A DNA stretch of 64,000 nt from Streptomyces fradiae (GTDB taxonomy: Bacteria; Actinomycetota; Actinomycetes; Streptomycetales; Streptomycetaceae), in NCBI RefSeq assembly GCF_041270065.1, contig NZ_CP065958.1, positions 1,798,001 through 1,862,000 on the forward strand, read 5' to 3'. Positions 16,415 to 26,355 of the stretch are shown here, in pieces; within the stretch, counting starts at the first letter, position 1, and each line of letters opens with the position of its first letter. The position numbers were made by a program, and so were the translations under genes. The notes beneath the pieces are model-generated. The model made no database searches. It saw nothing but the letters and a program-made list of their open reading frames with translations, and was not told the origin of the DNA.

Positions 16415-19372
16415 TCAGCGTCGGAGCGAAGTAAGCGCCCTTCTGAGCAGAGTCGCCCGTTCCGTCGCATTCGGGACATGCTCCAGGCCGAAGCCGAACA
16501 GGACGGTGTCACGGGTGGTGACCGCAGCCTGGGAGTGGAAGAGCGCTTCGGAACGGGTCCAGTCACTTCCGTTTCCGGGACTTCCGGCCGGCGGGCCCGG
16601 TACGGACCAAGCGCCCATTCCGGTCTCGAAGCCCTCGGTGTCGGTCGCCGCGCCCGCCGACAGGGTCAGCTCGTCGACGAACGCGCCCATCTCGCCGGTG
16701 CCCGGGTCGGACACGTACGAGATCGCCAGCTCGACCCGCTTGCCCGCGTAGGCGCTCAGGTCGACGCGGGCCTGCCGCCAGCCGTTGGAGGGGCCGGTGA
16801 AGGCGTGCCAGGCGCCCGTGGTGCCGGTGGCGGCGCAGGTGCCGTCCTGGCCCACGGTGAGGTAGTGCGCCAGGAAGGGGTGCTCCCGGACGTAGTAGCC
16901 CTCCCCGCAGTCGGCGGGCGGCTCGGCGGAGGTGCCGCCGTTGGCGTCGGGCAGGGTGGTCCAGTCGTCCTGGCCGGCGGTGTGGGCCTCCACGACCAGG
17001 TTGTCGTAGCCCGGCTCCGTGTCGTAGCTGACCTGGAAGGAAAGGTTCGGCTGGTCGGCCGCGGTCACCCCGGTGAGGTCCACGGTCCGGCTCAGCCGGC
17101 CCCAGGTGCCGTCGGTGTGGCGCAGCGCGGCGAAGCGGCTGCCCGCGTACGGCTCGAAGGGGGTCTTCAGGCCCGGGTAGTCGCCGCCGGCGGCGCTGCT
17201 CGCGAACTGCGGGAAGCGGTCGGGGGCGAGGGTGTCGGAGGTGACGGTGAAGGCGCCGGCGTTGTCGAGCGGGTTGCCGGCGGCGGCACCGAGTGCCGCC
17301 CCGCCGCCGCCGAGCCGGCCGGAGCCGGCGAAGGAGGCGGGGCCGTTCAGCGCGGCCCGGCGGTAGGCGCCGAGGTAGTACTGGGCGAAGTCGTTGGAGT
17401 CGGCACGGCCGAGCCGGACCTGCCCGCCGGACCTCTCGCCCGCGTTGATCAGCTTGCCGCCCTCGTTGAGGTAGGCGCGGACAGCGAGCAGGGAGGCCCC
17501 GGAGGGCTGCTCGGCGCCCGTGTACCAGACGACGGTACGGAAGTGGCTCAGCACGCCGAGGGCGTGCGGGGTGCCCTGGGTGGCGACGTCCCACACGGCG
17601 GCCCGGCGCCCGTTCGCGGCGAGCGCCTTCACATAGGTGTCGGCGTGCCGCGCGGCTGTGGTGCCGCCTTCCTCGGCGAGGACGAGGACGTCGCCGCGGG
17701 GCCGCTCGGCCACGGTGTACGTGAACGGGGCGGACGCGGTCGCCTTCCCGGCGCGGGTGCGGGCGGTGAACCAGACCTCGACCTTGTCGCCGGTACGGGC
17801 GCCCTCGACCTCGGCGCGGTACTGGTCGAAGTAGAGGTTGTCCTCGCCGCCCCAGGTCTCGCCGCCCTTCCAGGGCTCCAGGCCCGTGCGGTGGGTGCGG
17901 CCGCCGTTGATCCGGTAGTTCAGGGTCTTGCCGCGCAGGGACTTGCGGGCGGTGACCGCGACCTCCTGGGCGCCGCCGCCCGCGTACGAGGTGGCGAAGG
18001 CGTCCGGGGTGAAGTCGGGGGCCTCGATGCCGACCGGGGAGACCGGGGTGTCCGGGTGGGCGCTGGACTCGGCGACGGCGAGGGCGAACGGGATGTTCTT
18101 CTCGAACTCGCCCTGGATCAGCTTCTCGTCGTCCGGGAAGGTGAAGACGGAGGCGCAGTCGGCCGGGTCCCAGGCGTCGTTCGGGTCGACCCGGGAGGCG
18201 GTGGCGCAGGTCGACATCTCCGGGGTGAACATCTGCGTCCCGTTGACGTTGGCGGCGTGTCCGTCCGCCTCGCCGTTGGTGGTGTAGAGCTCGGAGGAGA
18301 GCTGCGAGCGGTAGCCGGGGATCGCGGGCTGCTGCGGGGTGCCGGCGAGCGCCTTGAGGGCCACGTCGTCGGGGGTGTCGGTGGCGACCTGCCAACCCAC
18401 GCCGTAGAGCAGCAGCTGGGCGGCGGAGTGGTAGTTGACGGCGTAGCGGAAGCCGATGCGCTTCTCGAAGGCGTCGAGCGCCCGGGTCTCCGGCTCGGAC
18501 ATGGCGCTCGGGCCGCGGTAGGTCTCGTCGGCCGGGTCGGGCGAGGAGCCCTCGTCGTCGTAGCCCCACTTGTGGCCGAAGTTGCGGTTGAGGTCGACGC
18601 CGTCGCCGGTGCCGATCCGGCCGTCGCCGTCGTTGTCCCGCAGGTTCTTGCGCCACTGGCGGTTGGCCGGGTCGGCGTGGGTGTAGTCGTAGCCGTCCGG
18701 GTTGGCGGAGAGCACGAACCACAGCTCGGTGGTGTCCACCAGCTTCGTGATCCGCGGGTCCTTGCCGTAGCCGTCCAGGTAGTGGTGCATCAGCCGCCTG
18801 GTCATCTCCGGCGTGATCCACTCGCGGGCGTGCTGGTTGGACAGGTACAGCGTGGCCGGCCTGCTGCCGTCCTTGGTCTTCGCCGCGCCCTTGCTGACCT
18901 TGAGGGCGAGGATGTCCTGGCCCCTCACGGTCTTGCCGATGGAGACCACCTTGGTGAGCCCGGGATTGGCCCGGGCGGTGTCCACGATCTCCTGCTTGAG
19001 GCCGCCCTTGCCGCCGTACGGGCGGAAGACGCCGTCCCCGGCGGCCGCGACCCGCTGTTCGGCGCGGGCCCCGAGGGTGTGCTCGGCGATCTCGACGCCC
19101 TGCCGGCGCAGCTGTCCGGCCTGTGCGTCGGTGAGATAGAGCTCGACGGTGGCGGAGCCCTTGGCGGGCACCTGCTCGGTGAGCTCGTGGGCGTCGGTGC
19201 CGGCGTCGAGGAGCAGCGGCAGCTGCTCCTTCGTCACCTTGGCCCGCCAGACGGAGACGTGTTCGAAGTCCCCGTCCTGACGGGTGGGTTGCGCGCCCGC
19301 GACGGGTGCCGCCGCCAGGCCCGCGATGACCAGTGATGCAGTGGCGAGGATCGCTCCCGCTCTGCGTCTCAT
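16415..19372 (-). CDS. Secreted zinc carboxypeptidase, M14 family, with large C-terminal extension
   Basis: A 985-residue exported metallocarboxypeptidase. Residues 1-27 are a Sec signal peptide (MRRRAGAILATASLVIAGLA, cleavage near AGA/Q). A propeptide-like segment runs to about residue 115. The M14 catalytic domain covers about 115-445: zinc ligands His180 and Glu183 in NQHAREWITPE, DLNRNFGHKWG at 259-269, His314 in VNYHSAAQ, and catalytic Glu384 in FTPEMS. Beyond it are an Ig-like region, a segment resembling a ThuA/GATase-like fold, and a C-terminal domain like those of immune-inhibitor-A peptidases (FQVSYDTEPGYDNLVVEAHT). It is expected to trim peptides outside the cell. It is monocistronic between two terminators. 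Confidence 0.92.
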   Translation of the reverse strand: MRRRAGAILATASLVIAGLAAAPVAGAQPTRQDGDFEHVSVWRAKVTKEQLPLLLDAGTDAHELTEQVPAKGSATVELYLTDAQAGQLRRQGVEIAEHTLGARAEQRVAAAGDGVFRPYGGKGGLKQEIVDTARANPGLTKVVSIGKTVRGQDILALKVSKGAAKTKDGSRPATLYLSNQHAREWITPEMTRRLMHHYLDGYGKDPRITKLVDTTELWFVLSANPDGYDYTHADPANRQWRKNLRDNDGDGRIGTGDGVDLNRNFGHKWGYDDEGSSPDPADETYRGPSAMSEPETRALDAFEKRIGFRYAVNYHSAAQLLLYGVGWQVATDTPDDVALKALAGTPQQPAIPGYRSQLSSELYTTNGEADGHAANVNGTQMFTPEMSTCATASRVDPNDAWDPADCASVFTFPDDEKLIQGEFEKNIPFALAVAESSAHPDTPVSPVGIEAPDFTPDAFATSYAGGGAQEVAVTARKSLRGKTLNYRINGGRTHRTGLEPWKGGETWGGEDNLYFDQYRAEVEGARTGDKVEVWFTARTRAGKATASAPFTYTVAERPRGDVLVLAEEGGTTAARHADTYVKALAANGRRAAVWDVATQGTPHALGVLSHFRTVVWYTGAEQPSGASLLAVRAYLNEGGKLINAGERSGGQVRLGRADSNDFAQYYLGAYRRAALNGPASFAGSGRLGGGGAALGAAAGNPLDNAGAFTVTSDTLAPDRFPQFASSAAGGDYPGLKTPFEPYAGSRFAALRHTDGTWGRLSRTVDLTGVTAADQPNLSFQVSYDTEPGYDNLVVEAHTAGQDDWTTLPDANGGTSAEPPADCGEGYYVREHPFLAHYLTVGQDGTCAATGTTGAWHAFTGPSNGWRQARVDLSAYAGKRVELAISYVSDPGTGEMGAFVDELTLSAGAATDTEGFETGMGAWSVPGPPAGSPGNGSDWTRSEALFHSQAAVTTRDTVLFGFGLEHVPNATERATLLRRALTSLRR

Positions 19373-19483
19373 CTGCCCCCCTTGCTGTCGTCTGCCACGA
19401 AGGTGAACAGACGCCAGGCTCGTGGGGGCTCATACCCCTGTCAAGGGTGCCTCCGGCGCGTCGGCCGAAGCCCGCCGAACGGA

Positions 19484-19514
19484 ACTGCCGGTGCCTCAGA
19501 AAGGCACCGACAGT
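19484..19514 (-). terminator. Terminator downstream of whiA
   Basis: Arms 19484-19496 and 19502-19514 form a 13-position stem with one mismatch and a 5-nt loop, lying 34 bp after the whiA stop and before the carboxypeptidase promoter. It is the expected end of the uvrC-rapZ-yvcK-whiA transcript. Confidence 0.85.
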
Positions 19515-19547
19515 GGAGAGTTCGCCGCATCGGGGGGGCGGTGGGGC

Positions 19548-20537
19548 TCAGCCGACCAGGCTGTCGTCCAGCTCCTCCGTCAGATTGGACTCGGTCCCGG
19601 GGATGCCGAGGTCCTGGGCCCGCTTGTCGGCCATGGCGAGCAGCCGGCGGATCCGGCCGGCCACCGCGTCCTTGGTGAGCGGCGGGTCGGCGAGTGCGCC
19701 CAGCTCCTCCAGGGAGGCCTGCTTGTGCTCCATGCGCAGCCGGCCGGCCGCCGCGAGGTGCTCGGGCACCTCCTCGCCGAGGATCTCCAGGGCCCGCTGC
19801 ACCCGGGCGCCCGCGGCGACCGCGGCGCGCGCCGAGCGGCGCAGGTTGGCGTCGTCGAAGTTGGCGAGCCGGTTGGCGGTGGCCCGGACCTCGCGCCGCA
19901 TCCGGCGCTCCTCCCAGGCGAGCACCGACTCGTGCGCGCCGAGCCGGGTGAGCAGCGCGCCGATGGCGTCGCCGTCGCGGACCACGACCCGGTCCACGCC
20001 CCGTACCTCACGTGCCTTGGCGGCGATGGAGAGCCGGCGGGCGGCGCCGACCAGGGCGAGCGCGGCCTCCGGGCCGGGGCAGGTGACCTCCAGGGAGGAG
20101 GAGCGGCCCGGCTCGGTCAGCGAGCCGTGCGCCAGGAAGGCGCCGCGCCAGGCCGCCTCGGCGTCACAGGTGGCCCCGGAGACCACCTGCGGGGGCAGAC
20201 CACGGATGGGGCGGCCGCGGCCGTCCACCAGACCGGTCTGCCGGGCCAGCTGGTCGCCGCCGGCGACCACCCGGACCACGAAGCGCGAACCGCGGCGCAG
20301 TCCGCCGGGAGCCATCACGATCAGCTCCGAGCTGTGCCCGAAGATCTCCAGGATGTCCCGCTTCAGCCGGCGCGCCGCCATCGCGGTGTCCAGCTCCGCC
20401 TCGATCACGATCCGGCCGCTCACCAGGTGCAGCCCGCCCGCGAACCGCAGGATCGACGAGACCTCGGCCTTCCTGCAGCAGGTCCGGGTGACGGGGAGCC
20501 GGGAGATCTCGTCCTTCACCGCTGCCGTCATCGCCAT
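19548..20537 (-). CDS. whiA: Sporulation regulator WhiA
   Basis: WhiA is a DNA-binding developmental regulator that acts with WhiB to switch Streptomyces aerial hyphae to sporulation septation; homologues occur throughout Gram-positive bacteria. The 329-residue protein has the N-terminal LAGLIDADG-derived domain ([33 protein letters not shown]) and a C-terminal HTH ([20 protein letters not shown], then [13 protein letters not shown]). It is last in the uvrC-rapZ-yvcK-whiA operon. Its start overlaps the end of yvcK by 10 bp. Confidence 0.96.
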
Positions 20538-21562
20538 GGGCCGATCCTTCCATGCATCCGAAAAATACGGTCGTACGCGGCGGCCAACAGCTCCGGGTCG
20601 TGCTTCGGAGCGCCGTCGGGCCGGGCCACCGGCGCCAGCTCGACCGCGGCGCCGAGCCGCTTGGCGGCTTCGGCGAGGGGCTCTCTTGCCGACGCGTCGG
20701 GCACGGCGGCCTCGTCGGCCAGCACCACGTCCAGGGCGAGTTTAGGGGCGTGTCGTGCCAAAACCTCCAAATGACGCTGCGGGGAGAAGCCCTCGGTTTC
20801 TCCCGGCTGCGGCGCGAGGTTCAGCGAGAGCACCCGGCGGGCCTTCGTCTCCATCAGCGCGTCGAGCAGCTCGGGCACGAGCAGGTGCGGGATCACCGAG
20901 GAGAACCAGGAGCCCGGACCGAGCACCACCCAGTCGGCGTCGAGCACCGCGGCCACCGCCTCCGGCACCGCCGGCGGGTCGTGCGGCACCAGGTGCACGG
21001 ACTGCACCTCGCCCGGGGTGAGCGCCACGGTGGCCTGCCCGCACACGGTGTCCACGTCGTGCGGGCGCTCCGGGTCGTGGCCCTTGACCAGGGCCTGGAG
21101 CTCCAGCGGCACGGCCGACATGGGCAGCACCCGGCCCTGCGCGCCGAGCAGCCGGCCGACCAGGTCCAGGGCCTGCACGGGGTCGCCGAGCTGCTCCCAG
21201 AGGGCGACGATCAGCAGATTGCCGACGGCGTGGCCGCCCATCTCGCCCTTGGACTGGAAGCGGTGCTGGATGACCCGGGCCCAGGTCTGGCCCCAGTCGT
21301 CGTCGCCGCACAGCGCGGCCAGCGCCTTGCGGAGGTCGCCCGGGGGCAGCACGCCCAGCTCCTCACGGAGCCGGCCGCTGGAGCCCCCGTCGTCGGCGAC
21401 GGTGACCACGGCGGTCAGGTCGCCGGTGATCCGGCGCAGGGCGGCGAGGGAGGCGGACAGGCCCATGCCGCCGCCCAGCGCGACGACCTTGGGCTGGGCG
21501 CCGCGCCTGCGGAGCGCGCGCCGCACCGAGAGGGTGGGCGTGCGCCGGCGGTACTGCTTCAC
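20528..21562 (-). CDS. yvcK: YvcK/CofD-like gluconeogenesis factor
   Basis: A 344-residue member of the CofD/YvcK family, UDP-sugar-binding regulatory proteins needed for growth on gluconeogenic carbon and for cell-wall metabolism in other Gram-positives. The glycine-rich motif [20 protein letters not shown] and the following [20 protein letters not shown] are diagnostic, with [20 protein letters not shown] further on. The GTG at 21560-21562 ([10 protein letters not shown]) overlaps the rapZ stop by GTGA; a longer open frame upstream is out-of-phase shadow of rapZ. Confidence 0.93.
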
Positions 21563-22572
21563 TCGCGCCCCATGTCCCGGTGGACGACGACGGTCTCGAC
21601 GCCCTCGGCGGCGAGACGGGCGGCCAGCTTCTCGGCGGTGGCGACGGAGCGGTGCTTGCCGCCCGTGCAGCCGACCGCGATGGTCACGTAACGCTTGCCC
21701 TCGCGCCGGTAGCCGGCCGCGATCAGCTGCAGCAGCTCGGTGTAGCGGTCCAGGAACTCCTTGGCACCGGGCTGGTTGTAGACGTAGTTCGCGACCTCCT
21801 CGTTGAGGCCGGTGAAGGGGCGCAGCTCGGGCACCCAGTGCGGGTTCGGCAGGAAGCGCATGTCGACGACCAGGTCGGCGTCGACCGGCAGTCCGTACTT
21901 GAAGCCGAAGGACATCACGGTGGCCCGCAGCTCGGGCTCCTCGTCGCCGGCGAACTGGGCGTCCATCTTGGCGCGCAGCTCGTGCACGTTGAGGCTGGAG
22001 GTGTCGATCACCAGGTCGGCGTCGCCGCGCAGCTCGCGCAGCAGGTCGCGCTCGGCGGCGATGCCGTCGGTGATGCGGCCGTCGCCCTGGAGGGGGTGCG
22101 GCCGGCGGACCGACTCGAAGCGCCGGACCAGGGCCTCGTCGGAGGACTCCAGGAAGACGATCCGGCGGGTGACCTGCTTGGCGTCGAGGTCGGCGAGGGA
22201 GTCGCGGAGGTTGTCGAAGAACTGACGGCCGCGGACGTCGACGACGACCGCGATCCGGGCCACGTTCCCCTGGGAACGGGCGCCGAGCTCCACCATGGTG
22301 GGGATCAGCGCGGGCGGCAGGTTGTCGACGACGAACCAGCCGAGGTCCTCCAGGCACTTCGCCGCGGTGGACCGGCCGGCGCCGGACATGCCGGAGATGA
22401 TCACCAGCTCGGGGATGGCCGCGTCGGCGTTGTTCTCGCCGACGGGCTCCGTCGTGCCCGTACTCATGTCTGGTGCTCCGTCTTCGTACTCGGGCTGTTC
22501 GTGTTCGTGCTGCTGGTGCTGGTGCTGGTGCTGCTGATCTTGCTGCTGCTGTCGCTGCTCGTGCTCGGTCAT
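21559..22572 (-). CDS. rapZ: RNase adapter / nucleotide-binding protein RapZ
   Basis: P-loop protein of the RapZ (YvcJ) family. In E. coli it adapts RNase E to small-RNA decay; in Gram-positives the role is less clear. The 337-residue product has the Walker A motif [15 protein letters not shown] near residue 61 and the C-terminal signature [19 protein letters not shown] near residue 305. The first ~35 residues are an unusual Gln/His/Glu-rich tract (including [15 protein letters not shown]) before [10 protein letters not shown]; translation could instead begin at that internal ATG. The ATG at 22572 overlaps the uvrC stop (ATGA), supporting the longer form. Confidence 0.94.
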   Translation of the reverse strand: MTEHEQRQQQQDQQHQHQHQQHEHEQPEYEDGAPDMSTGTTEPVGENNADAAIPELVIISGMSGAGRSTAAKCLEDLGWFVVDNLPPALIPTMVELGARSQGNVARIAVVVDVRGRQFFDNLRDSLADLDAKQVTRRIVFLESSDEALVRRFESVRRPHPLQGDGRITDGIAAERDLLRELRGDADLVIDTSSLNVHELRAKMDAQFAGDEEPELRATVMSFGFKYGLPVDADLVVDMRFLPNPHWVPELRPFTGLNEEVANYVYNQPGAKEFLDRYTELLQLIAAGYRREGKRYVTIAVGCTGGKHRSVATAEKLAARLAAEGVETVVVHRDMGRE

Positions 22573-24563
22573 GCGGTGGTGCCCCCGTCGTCTTCCATGA
22601 TCTCTCCTGTGGCCGTGTTCACGGCGGGCGCGGCCGGGGCCGCCTGCGCGAGGGCCACCGCCACGGCCTCGGCCGTCTTGCGGCCCATGCCGGGGACCTC
22701 GCAGATCTGCTCGATTGTCGCCTGCCGAAGCCGTTTGACCGAGCCGAAATGCTTGATGAGGGCTTGTTTCCGGGTTTCGCCGAGGCCGGGGATCGCGTCC
22801 AGGGGGCTGGTACGGATGCGCTTGTTCCGCTTGGACCGCTGGTAGCGGATGGCGAAGTCGTGAGCCGTGTCACGTACCCGCTGAAGGAGGTACAGGCCCT
22901 CGCTGGTGCGGGGCAGCACCACCGGGTCGTCGTCGTCCGGCAGCCAGACCTCCTCCAGGCGCTTGGCGAGGCCGCAGACGGCGATGTCGTCGATGCCGAG
23001 CTCGTCCAGGGCCCGGCGGGCGGCGGCGACCTGCGGCTGCCCGCCGTCGACGACGACGAGCTGCGGGGGGTACGCGAAGCGCTTGGGCCGCCCGTCCTCG
23101 TCCCGGCCGTCGGCCGCGGCGGCCTCCTCGGGCACCTCGCCGTCCACCCACTCGCCGGTCTTCTCCTTCTCTGCGAGATAGCGCTTGAAGCGGCGGCTGA
23201 TCACCTCGTGCATGGACCGGACGTCATCCTGCCCTTCGAAGCCCTTGATCTGGAAGCGCCGGTACTCGCTCTTGCGGGGCAGCCCGTCCTCGAAGACGAC
23301 CATGGAGGCCACCACGTCCTCGCCCTGGAGGTGCGAGATGTCGAAGCACTCGATGCGCAGCGGCGCCGAGTCCAGGTCCAGGGCCTCGGCGATCTCCTCC
23401 AGGGCCCGGGAGCGGGTGGTGAGGTCGCTGGCGCGCTTGGTCTTGTGCAGGACGAGGGCCTGCTGCGCGTTCCGCGCGACCGTCTCCATCAGGTCCTTCT
23501 TGTCGCCGCGCTGCGGCACGCGCAGCGAGACGTTGGACCCGCGGCGCCCGGAGAGCCAGGCCGTGACCGCCCCGGCGTCCTCCGGCAGCGCCGGGACCAG
23601 GACCTCCTTGGGGACGGCGTCGCCGCTCTCCTCGCCGTACAGCTGCTGCAGGGCGTGCTCGACGAGTCCGGCGGTGTCGACGGCCTCGACCTTGTCGGTG
23701 ACCCAGCCGCGCTGGCCGCGCACCCGGCCGCCGCGCACGTGGAAGATCTGCACGGCCGCCTCCAGCTCGTCCTCGGCGAGGGCGATCAGGTCGGCGTCGG
23801 TGGCGTCGGCGAGCACCACCGCGCTCTTCTCCATGGCCTTGCGCAGCGCCCCTATGTCGTCGCGCAGCCGGGCGGCCTTCTCGTACTCCATGTCCTCGGC
23901 CGCCAGCATCATCTGCTTCTCCAGGCGGCGCAGATACGTGCCGGTGCGGCCGGCCATGAAGTCGCAGAACTCCTCGGCCAGTTCGCGGTGCTCGACCGGG
24001 GTGACCCGGCCGACGCAGGGCGCCGAGCACTTGCCGATGTAGCCGAGCAGACAGGGCCGCCCGGCGGAGGCGGCGTTGCGGAAGACGCCCGCGGAGCAGG
24101 TCCGTACGGGAAACACCCGCAGCATCAGGTCGACGGTCTCGCGGATGGCCCACGCGTGCGCGTACGGCCCGAAATAGCGCACGCCCTTCTTCTTGTGGCC
24201 GCGCATGACCTGGACGCGCGGGAACTCCTCGTTCAGCGTCACCGCGAGATACGGGTAGCTCTTGTCGTCCCGGTACTTCACGTTGAACCGGGGGTCGAAC
24301 TCCTTGATCCAGGAGTACTCCAGCTGCAGCGCCTCGACCTCGGTGGACACCACCGTCCACTCCACGGACGCGGCCGTGGTCACCATCGTCGCCGTGCGCG
24401 GGTGCAGGCTCGCCAGCGGCTGGAAGTAGTTCGCCAGCCGCTGGCGCAGGGACTTCGCCTTGCCGACGTAGATCACCCGGCGGTGCTCGTCGCGGAATTT
24501 GTAGACCCCGGGCGAGTCGGGGATCTGTCCCGGCTTGGGGCGGTAGCTGGAGGGGTCGGCCAT
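22569..24563 (-). CDS. uvrC: Excinuclease ABC subunit C
   Basis: Nuclease subunit of UvrABC nucleotide excision repair, making the incisions on both sides of a lesion. The 664-residue protein begins [20 protein letters not shown]. It has the GIY-YIG nuclease domain ([20 protein letters not shown], residues 19-38), a UvrB-binding UVR motif near residue 205, the RNase-H-like endonuclease half ([25 protein letters not shown]) and C-terminal HhH repeats ([30 protein letters not shown]). An alternative start at 24593 would add ten residues. It heads the operon uvrC-rapZ-yvcK-whiA, all with overlapping ends. Confidence 0.96.
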   Translation of the reverse strand: MADPSSYRPKPGQIPDSPGVYKFRDEHRRVIYVGKAKSLRQRLANYFQPLASLHPRTATMVTTAASVEWTVVSTEVEALQLEYSWIKEFDPRFNVKYRDDKSYPYLAVTLNEEFPRVQVMRGHKKKGVRYFGPYAHAWAIRETVDLMLRVFPVRTCSAGVFRNAASAGRPCLLGYIGKCSAPCVGRVTPVEHRELAEEFCDFMAGRTGTYLRRLEKQMMLAAEDMEYEKAARLRDDIGALRKAMEKSAVVLADATDADLIALAEDELEAAVQIFHVRGGRVRGQRGWVTDKVEAVDTAGLVEHALQQLYGEESGDAVPKEVLVPALPEDAGAVTAWLSGRRGSNVSLRVPQRGDKKDLMETVARNAQQALVLHKTKRASDLTTRSRALEEIAEALDLDSAPLRIECFDISHLQGEDVVASMVVFEDGLPRKSEYRRFQIKGFEGQDDVRSMHEVISRRFKRYLAEKEKTGEWVDGEVPEEAAAADGRDEDGRPKRFAYPPQLVVVDGGQPQVAAARRALDELGIDDIAVCGLAKRLEEVWLPDDDDPVVLPRTSEGLYLLQRVRDTAHDFAIRYQRSKRNKRIRTSPLDAIPGLGETRKQALIKHFGSVKRLRQATIEQICEVPGMGRKTAEAVAVALAQAAPAAPAVNTATGEIMEDDGGTTA

Positions 24564-24636
24564 GGTTCCCACCCTACTGGCGGGGACCGACACTCAGACC
24601 GCGCGCGAACGGGGTCCGGCCCATGAAGGAGGAGCG

Positions 24637-24662
24637 CACCGCCCCGCGCGGGCGGGGCGGTG
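24637..24662. terminator. GC hairpin between the anchored protein gene and uvrC
   Basis: A perfect 11-bp stem CACCGCCCCGC / GCGGGGCGGTG with a 4-nt loop lies 9 bp after the stop at 24672 and 74 bp before the uvrC start. It should end the papain-like/anchored-protein transcript. Confidence 0.8.
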
Positions 24663-24671
24663 GTCCAGGGT

Positions 24672-25487
24672 TCAGGCCCGGCGGGAGGCGCGGCGGCGGA
24701 GCGTCGCCGCACCCGTCAGCACCAGGGCGAGGACGGCGCCGGCGCCCGCCGCCGTCGAGGCGACGGTGACGGGTGCGGCGGGGTCGTCGTGCGACGCGCC
24801 GGTGCCCGCGCCCGCGTCGTAACCGCCGGCCGCGCCCTTCCTCGCGTAGGCCGAGCCCGGGAGCTTGTCGCCGTACGCCCGGGTCACCCGGTCCCGGTAC
24901 GCGGCGAGGGTGGTGCCGTTCCTGCCCACCGCCCGCACCGCGTCCTCGTCGAGCGGCAGCACCTTCGTGCCCTTCTGGACGTACCACGCGTCGATCTGCG
25001 GCTCGCGGAACACCGTGCCGCCCGGCAGCGCGCGCCGGCCCGCCGCGTCGTAGCGGCGTTCGTCGTCGCCGGTGGCGATGTTCACCACCTGCCAGTCGCC
25101 GCCGGGCGTGCGCACGGTCCACAGCGAGGCGGTGCGTCCGTCGGCGGCGACCGCCGTGCTCGCGTGGAACTCGACGCGGGCGACCGCCGCTCCCGGCTTC
25201 CCGGCGACGAACTCGGGCGACAGGATCCGGACGGGGACGGACCCGCCCTCGATCCGGGGTTTGGCGGCGGACCGCGCAAGAGAGGCATCGTCTCGGGCGA
25301 AGAAGCGCGCCACCGTGTCGAGCGTCTGCGGCGCGGCCGCCGCCCGCTCCGGAGTCGTCGCGGCCTCCGCGGCATCCGCCGCCTCCGCCGCCTGTGCCGG
25401 GATCGCGCCGAGCCCGATCGTCAGGAGCGCGGCACCGAGCACCGCCCCCATCCGTACGTTCGCCATCGCCTTCGCCATCGCCGTCAC
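24672..25487 (-). CDS. Exported protein with C-terminal membrane anchor, partner of papain-like protease
   Basis: A 271-residue protein of unknown family. The N-terminus is a signal peptide (VRMGAVLGAALLTIGLGAIP, cleavage near AQA/A), then a low-complexity Ala-rich stretch, a soluble domain (residues about 45-220, with FVAGKPGAAVARVEFHAST, WTVRTPGGDWQVVNIATGDD and the DAWYVQKGTKVLPLDEDAVR segment), a Gly-rich linker, and a single C-terminal helix (GAGAVLALVLTGAATL) ending in basic RRRASRRA. This is a type-I extracytoplasmic topology. GTG at 25485-25487 overlaps the stop of the papain-like gene by GTGA, so the two proteins are probably made in fixed ratio. It may bind, restrain or localise the protease; function is inference. 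Confidence 0.75.
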   Translation of the reverse strand: MTAMAKAMANVRMGAVLGAALLTIGLGAIPAQAAEAADAAEAATTPERAAAAPQTLDTVARFFARDDASLARSAAKPRIEGGSVPVRILSPEFVAGKPGAAVARVEFHASTAVAADGRTASLWTVRTPGGDWQVVNIATGDDERRYDAAGRRALPGGTVFREPQIDAWYVQKGTKVLPLDEDAVRAVGRNGTTLAAYRDRVTRAYGDKLPGSAYARKGAAGGYDAGAGTGASHDDPAAPVTVASTAAGAGAVLALVLTGAATLRRRASRRA

Positions 25488-26116
25488 GCCCCGATCCGGT
25501 AGAGCGAGTGGGTCCAGGAGAAGGACCCGTTGTTGACGTACCAGGCGTGCGAGGCCCAGTTGTAGCGGTCGCTCGTCGGCCACGGATCGCCCCAGTACAC
25601 CCAGCCGTTGGCGTCGTCGTAGCCGTAGAGGACGTGCATGTGGCCGCCGCCGCTCGCCCACTGGATGCGGGTCTCGACCGGACGGTTCGCGTTGATCTCG
25701 GTCTGCACCGTCGAGTAGCGCAGCCAGCCGTCCACGTACGAACCGGGGTTGATGCCCGCCCAGCTCAGTCCGTCCTGGACGTTGCCCAGCGTGGCCTGCC
25801 AGTTGGGGCAGTCGTAGCCCTGCTGCCGCCCGAAGGCGGCGTTGCAGAACTGGTTCTGCGAGTAGCTGCGGCCGTACCAGGTGGCGATGGTGTTGCCGCC
25901 GGCCGCCCAGCACCAGTTGTTCTTCTGCTGGGCCTGCATGGTGATGTCCAGGCGCTTGTACGCGGAGGTGGAGACGTCCTGGGTGGAGACGTCCTTGGCC
26001 GAGACGTGCTGGGTGGAGACGTCCTCGCCGGTCGGCGCGGCGGACGCCGGCGCGGCGGGGACGAGGAACAGGGCGGCGGCTGCGGCAAGCACCGCCAGGG
26101 CCTTTCTGCTGCGCAT
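25484..26116 (-). CDS. Secreted papain-like cysteine protease (C39/C70-type)
   Basis: A 210-residue exported protein. Residues 1-28 form a signal peptide (MRSRKALAVLAAAAALFLVP, cleavage near ASA/A). A short repetitive stretch (VSTQHVSAKDVSTQDVST) precedes the catalytic domain. The Cys site is KNNWCWAAGGNTIATWYG, the His site is ASGGGHMHVLYGYDDANG, and WGDPWP supplies the likely Asp. This pattern fits the papain-like fold of bacterial C39-like and AvrRpt2-like (C70) proteases. Two further cysteines (FCNAAF, DCPNW) may form a disulfide. ATG at 26114-26116 is chosen because the signal peptide begins there. It is translationally coupled to the anchored protein downstream. Confidence 0.82.
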   Translation of the reverse strand: MRSRKALAVLAAAAALFLVPAAPASAAPTGEDVSTQHVSAKDVSTQDVSTSAYKRLDITMQAQQKNNWCWAAGGNTIATWYGRSYSQNQFCNAAFGRQQGYDCPNWQATLGNVQDGLSWAGINPGSYVDGWLRYSTVQTEINANRPVETRIQWASGGGHMHVLYGYDDANGWVYWGDPWPTSDRYNWASHAWYVNNGSFSWTHSLYRIGA

Positions 26117-26331
26117 CGCGTTCCTCCCGAGGTGGGGATGTGGGGAGTGAGTGGGGGGGGGAGAGGAGCGCGTCCGGACGCTGCCTGGAGCATCGAACGT
26201 TGTCCGGATCGGGTCAACACGCTTCAATGCGGGGTGACGGCGGGCTGTGAACGGTGCGACCCGGATGTGAACAGCCGTCCCCTGCCCACCTGCCCGCCCG
26301 CCCCGGCGGGCGCGCGCCGCCGCCCCCAGCC

Positions 26332-26343
26332 GTGAACGTTCAC
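26332..26343. promoter_or_regulatory. GTGAACGTTCAC palindrome upstream of HTH gene
   Basis: A perfect 12-bp palindrome lies 12 bp before the GTG start of the HTH protein. The half-site GTGAAC also occurs twice in direct orientation at 26247-26252 and 26267-26272, within a GGCTGT/ACAGCC inverted repeat. The 239-bp gap is between divergent promoters (protease operon and HTH gene), so this could be an operator for the HTH protein itself. Inference only. Confidence 0.4.
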
Positions 26344-26355
26344 TGAGGAGTCCTC

